The notes under the pieces were generated by a model. It saw nothing but the letters and a program-made list of their open reading frames with translations, was not told the DNA's origin and searched no databases. Below, in pieces: positions 1 to 8,735 of a DNA stretch of 47,318 bases (position 1 is the stretch's first letter; every line of letters starts with the position of its first letter). The translations under genes and the position numbers were made by a program. Source of the stretch: Gluconobacter japonicus (GTDB lineage Bacteria > Pseudomonadota > Alphaproteobacteria > Acetobacterales > Acetobacteraceae); assembly GCF_002723975.1 (NCBI RefSeq), contig NZ_BEWO01000018.1:1-47318 (forward strand), given 5' to 3'.

Positions 1-256
1 AACCCGCCTTCATGGCTGCACGGCCGCCAGCCGTCAGGCCGGTCGTGTAAATCTTGTAGATATCGCAGGACCGACCGTTCTTCTGGATCGTGCCCTCAGC
101 CTTACCGACCGTGCTGACAACGCCAAAACGGTCCGTATTCTGGTTGAACTGACTGAGCAGCACGGGCTCAGGCGCAGGCATCCCGCTGCTGCAGGCGGCC
201 AGAAGCAGTAGGGCAGAGCTGGAGAAAAGTGTTTTTGAAATGGCTTTCAGTGTCAT
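1..256 (-). CDS. Lipoprotein, partial (runs off the left edge)
   Basis: The reading frame starts with ATG at 256 and is still open at base 1, so only about 85 N-terminal residues are visible. It begins with a typical lipoprotein signal: a basic start (MTLKAISK), a hydrophobic stretch and the lipobox LLLAACSS with the acylated Cys near residue 22. The mature part continues with a Cys-Asp-Ile-Tyr segment that I do not recognise. It is probably anchored in the outer or inner membrane. It is divergent from the small RHH gene at 409, and the 150-bp gap between them carries a palindrome. Function unknown. Confidence 0.75.
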   Translation of the reverse strand, partial: MTLKAISKTLFSSSALLLLAACSSGMPAPEPVLLSQFNQNTDRFGVVSTVGKAEGTIQKNGRSCDIYKIYTTGLTAGGRAAMKAG

Positions 257-322
257 GACGGACCTGTCGATCACGGTCCCCGCCTGACAAACGGGGACAC
301 AGTATGTTGCGTTAGGAAAAGC

Positions 323-378
323 AATAACCGATTGCTCTTATTCGTCAATAAGCGATTTCGGTTATTATCAAATTGACA
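323..378. promoter_or_regulatory. Palindrome and -35-like box between divergent genes
   Basis: AATAACCG at 323-330 is the exact reverse complement of CGGTTATT at 359-366. The bases between (TTATT / AATAA) extend the symmetry imperfectly about a centre near 344. A TTGACA box follows at 373-378, 31 bases before the ATG at 409. This is AT-rich in a GC-rich context. It could be the operator for the RHH protein encoded just downstream; that link is inference. Confidence 0.5.
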
Positions 379-408
379 CTGTGCCCCCCTGCCGTGTAGC
401 GAGGGTTC

Positions 409-594
409 ATGGGAAGACCACCACTCGATATCAAACTCACATCCGTGCGCCTGAATTCCTCCGCGCGAGAGCGGATCGTCCGTCTTGTCGGACAGGGGGG
501 CATGGCGGAGTTTATTCGCGAGGCCGTTGAGAAAGAGTTAAAGCGCCGCGAGCAGTCTCTTCGACGTCAGGGCGATCCGCCTTCAGATCTCTGA
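409..594 (+). CDS. Small ribbon-helix-helix-like DNA-binding protein
   Basis: 61 residues. The pattern is that of a CopG/Arc-type RHH fold: a short beta-strand segment (KLTSVRLN, about residues 9-16), a first helix (SARERIVRLVG), a GG turn and a second helix (MAEFIREAVEKELKRRE), then a basic tail. Such proteins are dimeric repressors or antitoxins. A GAGGG ribosome site precedes the ATG. Its 3' end overlaps the convergent O-antigen-ligase gene by about 80 bases, which is unusual but does not exclude either gene. The upstream palindrome at 323-366 suggests autoregulation. No partner toxin is adjacent on this strand. Confidence 0.6.
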   Translation: MGRPPLDIKLTSVRLNSSARERIVRLVGQGGMAEFIREAVEKELKRREQSLRRQGDPPSDL

Positions 595-1873
595 CGGCTT
601 CTGCCAGCCCTGCCCCCAGAAGCAGAAAGGCAATTCCGCCAAGCGGCATGTTCAGAAAAGCGCTCTGCGACGACAGAGGCCACTCATGCAGAACAGCGGC
701 CCCGAAGAGACCGACACGCCAGGCAATCTCCGGTGCGGCAAGAACGACCTGCCTCCTGGCAGTTCGTCCCAGAACACGCCACCAGCTTCCGATCATCACG
801 ATGAACAGAATGGCTCCCGGAAATCCACTGTTGGTGGCGGCTTCGAGCACATGATTATGGGTGTGCTGAACACACACAGCCACCCCGCCTCCATCCGGTT
901 GGAGATGGCTCGGACCCGGCTTCAGAAACACCTCAGAACGACAATAGTGCCGGAACGCATCGTCCCCTAACCCCATGACCGGATGCGCTTCGGTCATCAC
1001 GGCCGCCCGGTTGTAGATCTGCCCATACGGAGAGCTGGCGAAGTGGGCGAGCTGGCTGTGCGTCTTTGTGACCAGATGACCGAAAGCGTCCGGGGACACG
1101 AACGCCAGAAGTCCAATGAGAACCGGGCTGGCAACCAGAAGCGCGAGCGCAGGACGCCGCAGGGTCTGGAGCACCACGGCACAGACCCCTGTGCCGAGAA
1201 GGAATGTCGCCAGAGACATTCGCTGGCCTGCCAGCACCAGCAAACCGAGAACCGGCATCAGGGTCGCCCCCGTCACGAGTGCTTTCTGCCAGGACCTTCT
1301 CACCCGTTCCCCCAACAGCGCCCCGACAAACAGAGCAGCCGGAAGACCCAACAGTGCAAAAGGCGCGGACACACGCGGCTTTTCGTAGGGGCCAGTGAGT
1401 GTCCCATCACCAAACCCCGGATTGCCAAACAGGTTATGGCCCGTGACCGCCTGAAGCAGCATTTGCCCGCCCAGATACAGCGCGCAGGCGATCACCAGAC
1501 GGCGACACCACGTCCGGGTCCGGGGATCCTGCAACGTCCAGAAGGCCAGAGCAAACGCCGCGACCGGAAAGCGGATGGCCAGCAGTGCCTGGGTGAGGCT
1601 GGCGGTTGCCTCGGCCGGAACAGGCGCCTGACGTGGCAGGGAACACAGAACCAGCCAACCCCACCAGACAAGGGCCGGCCAGACGAAACCCTGACGATAC
1701 CAGCGCCAATCGCGGGTCAGGGCGCTCCGAAGCAGAAATCCGACGGCCAGCCCATCCAGACAGCCCTCGGCGATGCCGCGCCAATGCACCAAAAACAGCG
1801 GCAGAAGCAGAGTGGCCAGTGCCCCGAGACGATCCAGAACGCGCAGAAGAGTGGGCTTTTCGACACGCACCAT
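512..1873 (-). CDS. O-antigen ligase / polymerase-like membrane protein
   Basis: 453 residues with about ten or more hydrophobic membrane segments. Two features match the Wzy/WaaL O-antigen ligase family (Wzy_C): an arginine-containing segment QRMSLATFLLGTG near residue 215 and the large periplasmic loop ending in HTHNHVLEAATNSGFPG near residue 340, with the family's conserved His. Members transfer or polymerise undecaprenyl-linked glycans at the periplasmic face of the inner membrane. The ATG at 1873 lies one base after the repC stop, so it is probably cotranscribed and translationally coupled with the replication initiator. A surface-polysaccharide gene is an odd partner for repC. Ligase and polymerase cannot be told apart from sequence alone. 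Confidence 0.75.
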   Translation of the reverse strand: MVRVEKPTLLRVLDRLGALATLLLPLFLVHWRGIAEGCLDGLAVGFLLRSALTRDWRWYRQGFVWPALVWWGWLVLCSLPRQAPVPAEATASLTQALLAIRFPVAAFALAFWTLQDPRTRTWCRRLVIACALYLGGQMLLQAVTGHNLFGNPGFGDGTLTGPYEKPRVSAPFALLGLPAALFVGALLGERVRRSWQKALVTGATLMPVLGLLVLAGQRMSLATFLLGTGVCAVVLQTLRRPALALLVASPVLIGLLAFVSPDAFGHLVTKTHSQLAHFASSPYGQIYNRAAVMTEAHPVMGLGDDAFRHYCRSEVFLKPGPSHLQPDGGGVAVCVQHTHNHVLEAATNSGFPGAILFIVMIGSWWRVLGRTARRQVVLAAPEIAWRVGLFGAAVLHEWPLSSQSAFLNMPLGGIAFLLLGAGLAEAVRDLKADRPDVEETARGALTLSQRPRE

Positions 1874-1874
1874 G

Positions 1875-3239
1875 TCAGATCCACGCCGCCCGGGCTTTTG
1901 CGGTTTGCACGTTCACGGCGGCCAGGGACACACCGGCCTCGGCCAGCATCCCCACTTCCCGGGTACGATGATCCCGCAGTGCATACAGGCTGCGATCAAG
2001 GAACAGCGTGTTTCGTGCCCCGCGTTCGATCAGGGAGCGGAAATAGGCATCCCGGAACCGGATGACAGCACCCCGCTCCAGTCGTGACGCCATGACAATC
2101 ACGGCGACGGTCGCCTGCAACCGGCCCAGCACGACACAGGCCTGCGACCAGGCATGACAGGTTACACCCACCTGCCCTGACAGATACTCGGCGGCCTCGA
2201 TCAGCTGCTCGGCACTCGGTCGACCGGTGGAACAAAGATCCCGCAGACTGCTGCAGATTTCCAGATAGAACGTCGCCGTGCCCTTGAACCCGCGCAACGC
2301 TGTCCGGTCATATACGCTCGAACGGTTGGTTCCGGAACTCGGCCCTTCACACCGCATGTGTTCAATGCGAATGCCGCCATTGGCGGCTACGTGATCTACT
2401 TTTTTAGAAGATTGAATGTTTTTAGTATCTGTATAGTGGGCCCCGTTTTGAGGACCCATGGGCCTCATTTCTGTTGGATACGACGTTGAAAAAACTACGT
2501 TTTCCACAGACACGTTATCCGGGCCGGATTCAGGCTCGGGGCACTGCCCGGCCAGAGCCGCAGAAAGGACCAGCATCTCCCGGTACAGCCCCTCCAGGGT
2601 GCCGAGCTGCACTGTCCTCAGGCGGCTGCGCATGATTCTCACTGCCTGCTCAAGGATGGCCTCCAGTCCGAGGGTTTCGGCCTGTGCCCGGACCGTGTCG
2701 TTCAGGCTGGCAATGTTGTCACGCAAAAAGGAGACGCGCTGGCGCAGTCGCCGCTGTTCCGCACTCAGGGCCAGCAGATCCGGCCAGCGGTAGCGCAGGG
2801 ACGCCAGATTGAAGCCAACCTGCGTTTGGCCCTCTTCCGTCTGCCACCGTCGGCCGCGCTGCCCGTTGCGTCCGTCCTGGGGCACCAGAAGCCGCGCGTC
2901 CGCCAGCTCCCGGATGTGCCGCTGCAGCGTGCTGCGCGACAGTCCTGTCCAGGACATGAGCGTGGTGTTGTGCGCGTAGATGAAAGGCGTCTCAAGCGCC
3001 GTCCAGGCGTCCGGAGAGGTCTTCTCCACCATGATGATCAGCGTCGAGGCTGCTCCCCGGCTGACGGGCAGGACACCGCGGAGGGATTTCAGCATGTTCA
3101 GCATATCCCGCTTGCCGGGCTCGGCCGGGACGGGGGTGGTCAGTTCGTCGCGTGCGGCCAGCATGGCCTCACTGATCCGGCGTCGGCCGCGCCGCGTGCA
3201 CGGGGCCTGCGCCCTCTGCGTCTGTGCAGAATGCTCCAT
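1875..3239 (-). CDS. repC: RepC-like plasmid replication initiator
   Basis: 454 residues. The N-terminal half fits the RepC family of alphaproteobacterial plasmids: a winged-helix region (about 80-135) with TTLMSWTGLSRSTLQRHIREL followed by a wing with GRNGQRGRRW, then VGFNLASLRYRWPDLL and a helical segment. The C-terminal domain ends with RDAYFRSLIERG and a leucine-rich tail, as in RepC. A low-complexity linker (about 235-300) separates the domains, and its DNA is the AT-rich island described below. RepC binds the origin inside its own gene and starts replication. No repA or repB is adjacent; the window's ParB-like gene lies 32 kb away. The ATG at 3239 opens the frame without an obvious competitor. 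Confidence 0.85.
   Translation of the reverse strand: MEHSAQTQRAQAPCTRRGRRRISEAMLAARDELTTPVPAEPGKRDMLNMLKSLRGVLPVSRGAASTLIIMVEKTSPDAWTALETPFIYAHNTTLMSWTGLSRSTLQRHIRELADARLLVPQDGRNGQRGRRWQTEEGQTQVGFNLASLRYRWPDLLALSAEQRRLRQRVSFLRDNIASLNDTVRAQAETLGLEAILEQAVRIMRSRLRTVQLGTLEGLYREMLVLSAALAGQCPEPESGPDNVSVENVVFSTSYPTEMRPMGPQNGAHYTDTKNIQSSKKVDHVAANGGIRIEHMRCEGPSSGTNRSSVYDRTALRGFKGTATFYLEICSSLRDLCSTGRPSAEQLIEAAEYLSGQVGVTCHAWSQACVVLGRLQATVAVIVMASRLERGAVIRFRDAYFRSLIERGARNTLFLDRSLYALRDHRTREVGMLAEAGVSLAAVNVQTAKARAAWI
2395..2510. other. Candidate replication origin (AT-rich island inside repC)
   Basis: About 115 bases in the middle of repC are markedly AT-rich (runs CTTTTTTAG, TGTTTTTAG, GAAAAAAC), unlike the rest of the gene. 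They encode the low-complexity linker between the two protein domains. In characterised RepABC and RepC-only plasmids the origin lies in an AT-rich part of the repC coding sequence (established knowledge), so this is the best origin candidate. A GTTGAAAA / TTTTCCAC near-inverted repeat lies near 2485-2507. No iterons are evident. Confidence 0.55.
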
Positions 3240-3593
3240 TGATCGGTCCGGTCTGGGGGTGAAGGGACCACCTCACGGCCGGACACCAGACAAAACGCTC
3301 CCGTTCGCAATTTAGTGCTTGCGTTTCGAAAAGAGCTGACGCTAGATGAAGTTAACGATTTTGACATCTAACGTATGTGTTGCCTGGGGCCCTGGCTCTT
3401 CCGATCGCCAAATCGGAGGAGGCGGGGTTTTTGGTTTGTGGGCGCTACGTCATCGGGGGTCCTCTGGATCGACTCGCTGGCGCCGCCCACAGGGACGTCT
3501 CCAGACATCCGGGCATCGTGCCTCCGTTCGGACGCTGGAACAACCTCGAAAGCGCTGTGACGGCGAAAAAACTGAGTAAAAACGGGCGTTTAG
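3240..3593 (-). promoter_or_regulatory. repC upstream region with inverted repeat
   Basis: There is no convincing gene in this gap of about 350 bases upstream of repC. ACGCTAGATG at 3339-3348 and CATCTAACGT at 3365-3374 form a 10-base inverted repeat with one mismatch, separated by an AT-rich spacer. A shorter CGCAA/TTGCG pair lies near 3307-3333. RepC plasmids often carry a counter-transcribed RNA and its promoter in this position, so such an RNA is possible. I cannot identify one with confidence. Confidence 0.4.
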
Positions 3594-3610
3594 TGTGTCC
3601 ATTTTGGCGC
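3594..3610 (+). repeat. 17-bp interspersed repeat, copy 1
   Basis: TGTGTCCATTTTGGCGC occurs exactly three times in the window (here, 11772-11788 and 32034-32050), always at or just past the 3' end of a gene and always in the same orientation. This copy lies 7 bases beyond the stop of the transglycosylase gene. Its TGT start is compatible with an insertion-sequence end, but no transposase is nearby. Confidence 0.7.
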
Positions 3611-3617
3611 GCTCTTT

Positions 3618-4334
3618 TCAACTCGTCACGGCCTCCGAAGCCCCGCTGCCCATGCGGCTGGCCACCGTCTGCTGGTACTGACCCACCGTCCAGCTGCTCA
3701 TATTGTTGGCCGCGAGCGTTTTGGCGGAGACATACTGGCTGAGCGGCGTACTGGCATTTGACTCGGTTGCTATGGCCGCGCCGGCCTTGGTGCCGAACAT
3801 GTAGGCGCCATACACCTGCGTCCCGGTGGCGGGTGCGCCTGTCGAGCGACTCACGGCGGACGCGTAATCGCTGATGATGGCGCTCGCGACTTTCGCCTGA
3901 GCGACAGGATCGGACCGGTCTGCCGTACTCAGCCCAAGTCTGGAGGCATACTGGTTCCAGGTGCCGTCCGTGACCTGCCAGACCCCCTGTGCACTCGAGG
4001 ACGTATTCCCGACATTCTGGAAATGACTCTCAATCTGCCCGAACGCCGCCAGCGTGTCCGGATTGATCCCGCCCGCCTGCGCCGCAGCCACCGCGTCAGC
4101 CCCATAGGTCTGCGCCATCATCGTCCCATAGGCATCCGCCGTGCCCCAGGCGCCCTGATACGAAGATGTGGCGGTGGTCCCGCCAGTCGTCGTCGCGGTC
4201 GATGGCCGCGTAAAGACGGGTGATCCGGGCTCCGGGTTGGTCGGCACGATCTGCTCAGGCACTGCCCCGAACGCAGCCGTGGCAGGACTGCTTACGCCGA
4301 GGGTCAGTAGCGTCAGAACCGGGAAGGCATTCAC
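3618..4334 (-). CDS. Lytic transglycosylase-like exported protein
   Basis: 238 residues. A signal peptide ends near SSPATAAFG (residue 22). A Ser/Thr/Pro-rich linker (35-60) leads to a lysozyme-like SLT domain: NPDTLAAFGQIESHF with the putative catalytic Glu at 102, then SSAQGVWQVTDGTW, which matches the GxxQ segment of the fold, and AYMFGTKAGA. It would cleave peptidoglycan glycan strands in the periplasm. VirB1-type enzymes of this kind open the wall for conjugation machines, but no type IV secretion gene is visible here. Its ATG overlaps the stop of the upstream gene by four bases (ATGA), so the two are coupled. Confidence 0.75.
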   Translation of the reverse strand: MNAFPVLTLLTLGVSSPATAAFGAVPEQIVPTNPEPGSPVFTRPSTATTTGGTTATSSYQGAWGTADAYGTMMAQTYGADAVAAAQAGGINPDTLAAFGQIESHFQNVGNTSSSAQGVWQVTDGTWNQYASRLGLSTADRSDPVAQAKVASAIISDYASAVSRSTGAPATGTQVYGAYMFGTKAGAAIATESNASTPLSQYVSAKTLAANNMSSWTVGQYQQTVASRMGSGASEAVTS

Positions 4335-4804
4335 TTGGCCGGATGCGTAAACAGGACCATCCCGGCCGCGTTCTCACCAGAGACAACACAGGCCCGGGAC
4401 GCGCCGTCCACGAGCGGGCGATAGGCCACGACATCGGCCTCCGGGATCCAGGCAAACGTCGTCCCCGAGCGCAGAACCTGCCGCCAGCCCTGAAAGACCG
4501 TGTCCGTCACCGCGATCTGCGGAGCGGCTGTTCCAACATGGACCGCACCACGACGCGGCTCGGCAAAAAGCGGCTCGAAGTCGTGGGCGGGACTGCGACA
4601 GGTCACGGGAACCGGCGTGGCGTGCAGCGTCTGCGGGGCCTGCGTGACTGTCGGGGGCGGACCCCAGTTGCGAGAACCGAGTTCCGACTGACGTTCCTGC
4701 GACAGTCTGTCCAGCTGCTCCGGCGTCAGATGCTGCGCTGAGGCTTGGGAGACCAGGGGGGCCGCCAGCGAAACACAGACGGCGAGCCAGAAGCAAAAGC
4801 GCAT
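4331..4804 (-). CDS. Small exported protein, unknown function
   Basis: 157 residues from the ATG at 4804. A longer frame exists upstream, but this start gives a clean signal peptide (MRFCFWLAVCVSLAAPLVSQASAQ, cleaved after ASA). The mature part begins HLTPEQLDRLSQERQSELG. It has two cysteines (near 86 and 143) that could pair, and it contains GWRQVLRSGTTFAWIPEADVV. I do not recognise the family. It is cotranscribed with and overlaps the transglycosylase gene by four bases, so it may be a periplasmic partner of that enzyme. A promoter of the shared CACTCACA class lies 33 to 60 bases upstream. Confidence 0.7.
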   Translation of the reverse strand: MRFCFWLAVCVSLAAPLVSQASAQHLTPEQLDRLSQERQSELGSRNWGPPPTVTQAPQTLHATPVPVTCRSPAHDFEPLFAEPRRGAVHVGTAAPQIAVTDTVFQGWRQVLRSGTTFAWIPEADVVAYRPLVDGASRACVVSGENAAGMVLFTHPAK

Positions 4805-4836
4805 GGTGCAGAATCCTTTAGAAAGTACCTCCCCAT

Positions 4837-4864
4837 AGTCTGACCGATCCGAATGTGAGTGCGA
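4837..4864 (-). promoter_or_regulatory. Shared promoter-like motif (CTCACAT - 10 bases - CAGACT)
   Basis: Read on the minus strand: TCGCACTCACAT, ten bases, CAGACT. This is the weakest of five copies of the same arrangement (others at 10196, 21586, 21985, 28874). It lies 33-60 bases upstream of the ATG at 4804. In this copy the box is also one arm of a perfect 12-base inverted repeat: 4853-4864 with 4891-4902. Confidence 0.5.
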
Positions 4865-5043
4865 ACACGACCCTGATTGACGCGCCCGGATCGCACTCAC
4901 ATGCGCGCCCGTCATGATGTCCGCAGCCGCCTCGGTTCTCCACACTACATCCCTCGTCCTGTGCCACGGACCCGCGTGCGATCGCGCTCCCGCAGCTCTT
5001 CTTCCTGTGCGGCGGCGCGAGCCTGCCGCAGCCGGTCTTCGGC

Positions 5044-8000
5044 CTACTGCGCTCTCCGACGCTCCTGCAGATCTTCAACCCGCCGCGCTGCATTCAGGGC
5101 GTCCTGAGCGGCATAGCCGGCCTTGCGCAGCTTGCGGCTGACATCATCCCACTGCGCGCGCGGGACATCCCGGATCGGGCCTTCCTCAACCTGACGACGT
5201 ACCTGGCCACCCGGTGACTGCCCTTTCTGGCGGGTCCGCTCATTGACGTGGTTCTGCCGGATCCATCGCGTATTGGCTTCTTCGTGCGCAAGACGGGCTT
5301 TTGCCAGATCAACGGCCAGGGACTTGTAGGGATGACGTCCCATATCCGACGCCAGACGGTCATACAGATCGTTGACCGTCACCGGCCGGATATCACCCAG
5401 AGCCCGCGAAAACGTCTCGGCCTCACGAAGAGATCCTTCCGACACGGCCGTCCAGCAGCGATGCACATGCCGGCTTTCGGCAACATAGGACGTAAAACCT
5501 GTCATGGCCGAGGATCCACGCGGCATGGCGTTGATATGCTCGTCGGACGTCACACCCTGCGCCGCATCGACTGTCATGGCGCGACCAAAGCCAAGACGGA
5601 CGCGTCCGGTCTTCGGGTCGGCCAGCCGGGTCCAGGGCACGAGCCCTTCCCGTCCCTTCGCATTCTGCAAAACCAGTCCCTCATCGGACCAGCTCTTAAC
5701 GGTCGTGAAGTCACCATTCGAGCCCAGATCACGTCAGCGGCGCCCATGGCGGGGTGTCCACCCGGACGCTGGTTTTTGCAAACAACCGAACCCAGTCGCC
5801 GACAGCGAGAGGCAGCTCATACGTGACGCCACGCTGATCGATGGCGGCCTTGACGATCTCCTCCTGTCCGATCTCGCCACCCTTGCGCAGCCGGTCGCGG
5901 ACGGCACGGCTGAGATCCATGACGTCTTCGTTGGTCGGCGCTGACATGGTGATGCCCCACTCCGATCCGGCCTGCATCAGCATGTCGCGGCGTCGAAGAT
6001 ACAGGTCAGCGATCTGCTCGACGACCTGGTCATGATCGCCGCCCACAAGTCGGATGGTACCGTCCTTGTGCTTCATGTCGATGGCTTCACGCACGCGGGC
6101 GATATCGGCTTTCTTCTGTTCGTCCTCGGTCTGGCTCAGATCGCGGCCAGGACTGCGAAACATATTGGCGATCTGCCGACCGCGCGCGGACTTCTGGTGG
6201 ATCGTGCTCAACAGTTCCGGACGGGCTTCTTTGGGCATCACCCGCAAAAGCAGTTCCACGGCATCGCCAGCCTCAATCGCCTGGGCCTGTTCCCGGTCGC
6301 CCACCACCCGAAGGGCAAAACCCTTTTCCTGCTGAAGCTGGAGGATCTCAAGCAGCTGACGTGGAGAGACCTGACTGACTTCATCAAGGACCAGAACCGA
6401 CTGGCGATCGAGGTCGATCTTTCCCTGCGCCAGACCGTCCAGAAGGGGCGTCATCGCATAGGTCTGGGAAATACCCGCATCCTTCAGAGCATCGGCCTGG
6501 CGCCAGGCATCGACCAGAGGCTTCAGAAGCGTCGTTTTACCGGAGCCGGCGACACCGATCAGGAAGCCCAGACCGCCCGCCTGCCCGAGCGCGTTGATGG
6601 CCGCAAGCTGCGCAGCGCCGTGTGCTGGCTCGCGCGTGAAGTCGAGACCCGACCGGGCGACGGCTGCGGCGATCTGCTCGTCACTGAGCGCACCGTCCCG
6701 CGTCCGCGCAGACAGGCCGGCAAGACGGGCCATGTCCTTTTCGAGGGCGATCTGGGCACTTGTCGCGACCCGGAGGCGGCCGTCCTGCTCGCGCTCCAGA
6801 AAGCGGACCTGTTGGCCGTCGATCTCAATGCCGCGCTCCTGGATCAGATCGGCAATCCGCTCGACGTCCTGCATGCCTTCAATGCCAGCCGCAATGAGAC
6901 CCCGTGCAGCATGGGTCCGGAACGTGTCCCGGTCGAGAACAGCAGCTGTCCGAAACTCCTCAGCCAATTTCTTCGCCGCAATCGCATAAGCCAGCTCGTA
7001 GCGCTCAGCGCGCCTTAATGGCTAGACCTTCTCATTGGTCAGGACAGTATCGTGATACCACCCAATTTCGTGAGCCTGCGCAAGCCAGAACTCCTTGTCG
7101 TTGCTGCCACTGTACTTCTTTGAGCGGTAAGCCAGATTTGCGTTGTGGAGGATTGCAAACTTCCGCTCAGCCGAAAGATCGTTCCAGTCCAGGCCCTGCC
7201 GTTTGGCATAGGCTTTTCCCGTTTTCTCCGCCTGCGAATGCCGCTTTGAAAAAAGCTCACAGGCTTCTCGCGGCACACCATCAATCGCGATTGCACGGCC
7301 GCTCTCGTCGACGTGCACCGCGATAGCGAGCTTGCGAAGCTCCCTTGCAAGTTCCGCCTGAAAATACGCCCCGAACATAAAAGACGTCGCACTGGTAATG
7401 CGAGCACTGTCCAGCGAACCCAATGGCCGCTTTCTGTCGCTACGGCATTCAAAAGCAGATTGTGAATATGCGCCTGTGGATCCCCCGGCACCGGCACTTC
7501 CACCGCCGCCGTAAGGCCTTTTGCGCCGTCCTGAATCTTCATGACCGGACGTGCCGTGTAGTGCCGGAACGATACCCACGCGACTTCCCCCTCTTACAGT
7601 GTGGCTGTCTTTCCTGACCCTCTACGCGCCACGCCAACCTCCTTGGCAATAAACGCCATAGCCTTGTCGTTGGCCTTGTGAATCGCGCTCCAGATAAGAG
7701 CCCGCTCGGCATCCGTCGATGCGAATTCAGCGGCAAGCGTCACGGATTTATCGGGTGACGCTGTAAAGTCGATGGCTGAGTGCTCACGCTTCCGGCCTGT
7801 GTTGGCCCATTTCTCACCCGTGTCAGCGCGCTTCGCTTCGAACAGGTTGGCCAGTGCCAAGTCTGTCGGGACCTTCATGACATCAATGCCTAAAGCATCA
7901 GCGATCCGGGGGCCCATATCTGGCGACCATATTCCGCGCCCATCACGTCCGGTATAGTAGGTTGTCAGCCTGTCACCGTTTTCACGGGTCGGATCACTCC

Positions 8001-8109
8001 GTTCCCGTTCAAAGCGGGCATCCTTCTCAAGTTCGGACTGATTCTCTCTCAAGTAGGCAACGATCAGCTTGCCGGCACCGGCCGCGGAGATCTTCGGGTA
8101 AGTAATCAT
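5044..8109 (-). pseudogene. MOBF-type conjugative relaxase/helicase, disrupted
   Basis: A TraA/TrwC-like relaxase in pieces. The frame from ATG 8109 has MITYPKISAAGAGKL, a catalytic tyrosine pair (LTTYYTG) and FTASPDKSVTLA. It meets TAA at 7594-7596, then continues in the same frame through PGDPQAHIHN (metal-binding histidines). Near 7420 the frame changes and runs to TAG at 7022-7024, then continues in that frame into the helicase domain (Walker A GVAGSGKTT, DEVSQ). A second frame change near 5725-5740 leads to the C-terminal part (FGRAMTVDAAQG). Joined, the product would be about 1,020 residues, the usual family length. Two nonsense codons and two frame changes argue for decay rather than recoding. 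Part of the damage could be sequencing error. Confidence 0.85.
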
Positions 8110-8309
8110 CTTGCAGCCGGCGCAGAGAAGGTAGAAGCTTCGAGCCGACCGAGCTGCGCCGAGATTGTCTCAAGGGCAGCGCCCTGCTGTTCCATGGCCT
8201 GGGTCATGCGCGCGACGACCTCGACCAGACCCTCGCCTTCCTCCGCTTTATCTGGAGGGCTGACCATCTGGTGGATTTGGGCGAGATGGTTGTGAGTGCT
8301 CGCCAGCAA
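8106..8309 (-). CDS. Small protein upstream of the relaxase
   Basis: 67 residues from a TTG at 8309. The frame is open back to about 8355 without an ATG, so the start is uncertain. It is mostly helical: a His-containing N-terminus (STHNHLAQIHQMV), an acidic middle and a coiled-coil-like stretch (MTQAMEQQGAALETISAQLGRLE). Its stop overlaps the relaxase ATG by four bases, which suggests translational coupling and a role in mobilisation. No homologue recognised. Confidence 0.45.
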   Translation of the reverse strand: MLASTHNHLAQIHQMVSPPDKAEEGEGLVEVVARMTQAMEQQGAALETISAQLGRLEASTFSAPAAR

Positions 8310-8351
8310 AAACTGTCGCTCCGAGCCCTCGTCGTCCCAGATGTTATTTGC

Positions 8352-8735
8352 CTAGCCGTCGCATCCCACCAGGAGCGCAATCTGACGTCTGATTGCAGCA
8401 AGCTGATCAGGTCTCACCTTGCTGCCTGTCACGGCGACACGCTGCTTGGATGTGGTGGTGAGCAGAGCACTGACCGCCCAACAGGGCTTGGTGCAGCCGT
8501 TATCAGCCGTTGGATCGATGCGCACCGCCAGATCCGGAATGACGAGGTTCTCATCGTCGGTCAACGGTACAAGCATCACGTTTGGCCACTCGGGCGGAAA
8601 GAGATCGTCTTCGACAACAACAGCCGGCCGACGCTTGTTGGGCTCCTTCGGCAGCGCATCGCCGCGCCAGTCCGCTAGCACAATGTCACCAGGTGAAAAA
8701 ATCGCTGCCATCGCGACCGGCCGATCAGGCGCCAT
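8352..8735 (-). CDS. PemK/MazF-family toxin (ribonuclease)
   Basis: 127 residues if started at ATG 8735. A second ATG at 8711 would give a protein beginning MAAIFSPGDIVLADWRG, which is the usual PemK start, and is equally plausible. Family hallmarks are the GDIVLADW strand, RRPAVVVED, VMLVPLTDDE and the C-terminal CWAVSALLTT with RVAVTGSKV. These enzymes cleave mRNA or tRNA and are neutralised by the upstream antitoxin. The gene overlaps the antitoxin by about 11 bases. It lies between the relaxase remnant and the putative oriT, where R388 carries trwA. Confidence 0.75.
   Translation of the reverse strand: MAPDRPVAMAAIFSPGDIVLADWRGDALPKEPNKRRPAVVVEDDLFPPEWPNVMLVPLTDDENLVIPDLAVRIDPTADNGCTKPCWAVSALLTTTSKQRVAVTGSKVRPDQLAAIRRQIALLVGCDG

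Noticed and set aside
983-2065. A 360-codon plus-strand frame across the O-antigen-ligase gene
   Set aside because: Gln/Arg/Pro-rich shadow of a membrane-protein gene whose own frame has clear family motifs.
5044-8109. Programmed frameshifting in the relaxase gene
   Set aside because: Two separate nonsense codons besides two frame changes, and no slippery heptamer with a stem at the junctions; decay or error is simpler.
8290-8310. A sixth copy of the CTCACAA promoter motif on the minus strand
   Set aside because: The box lies inside the coding sequence of the 67-residue protein and has no -10-like hexamer at ten bases.
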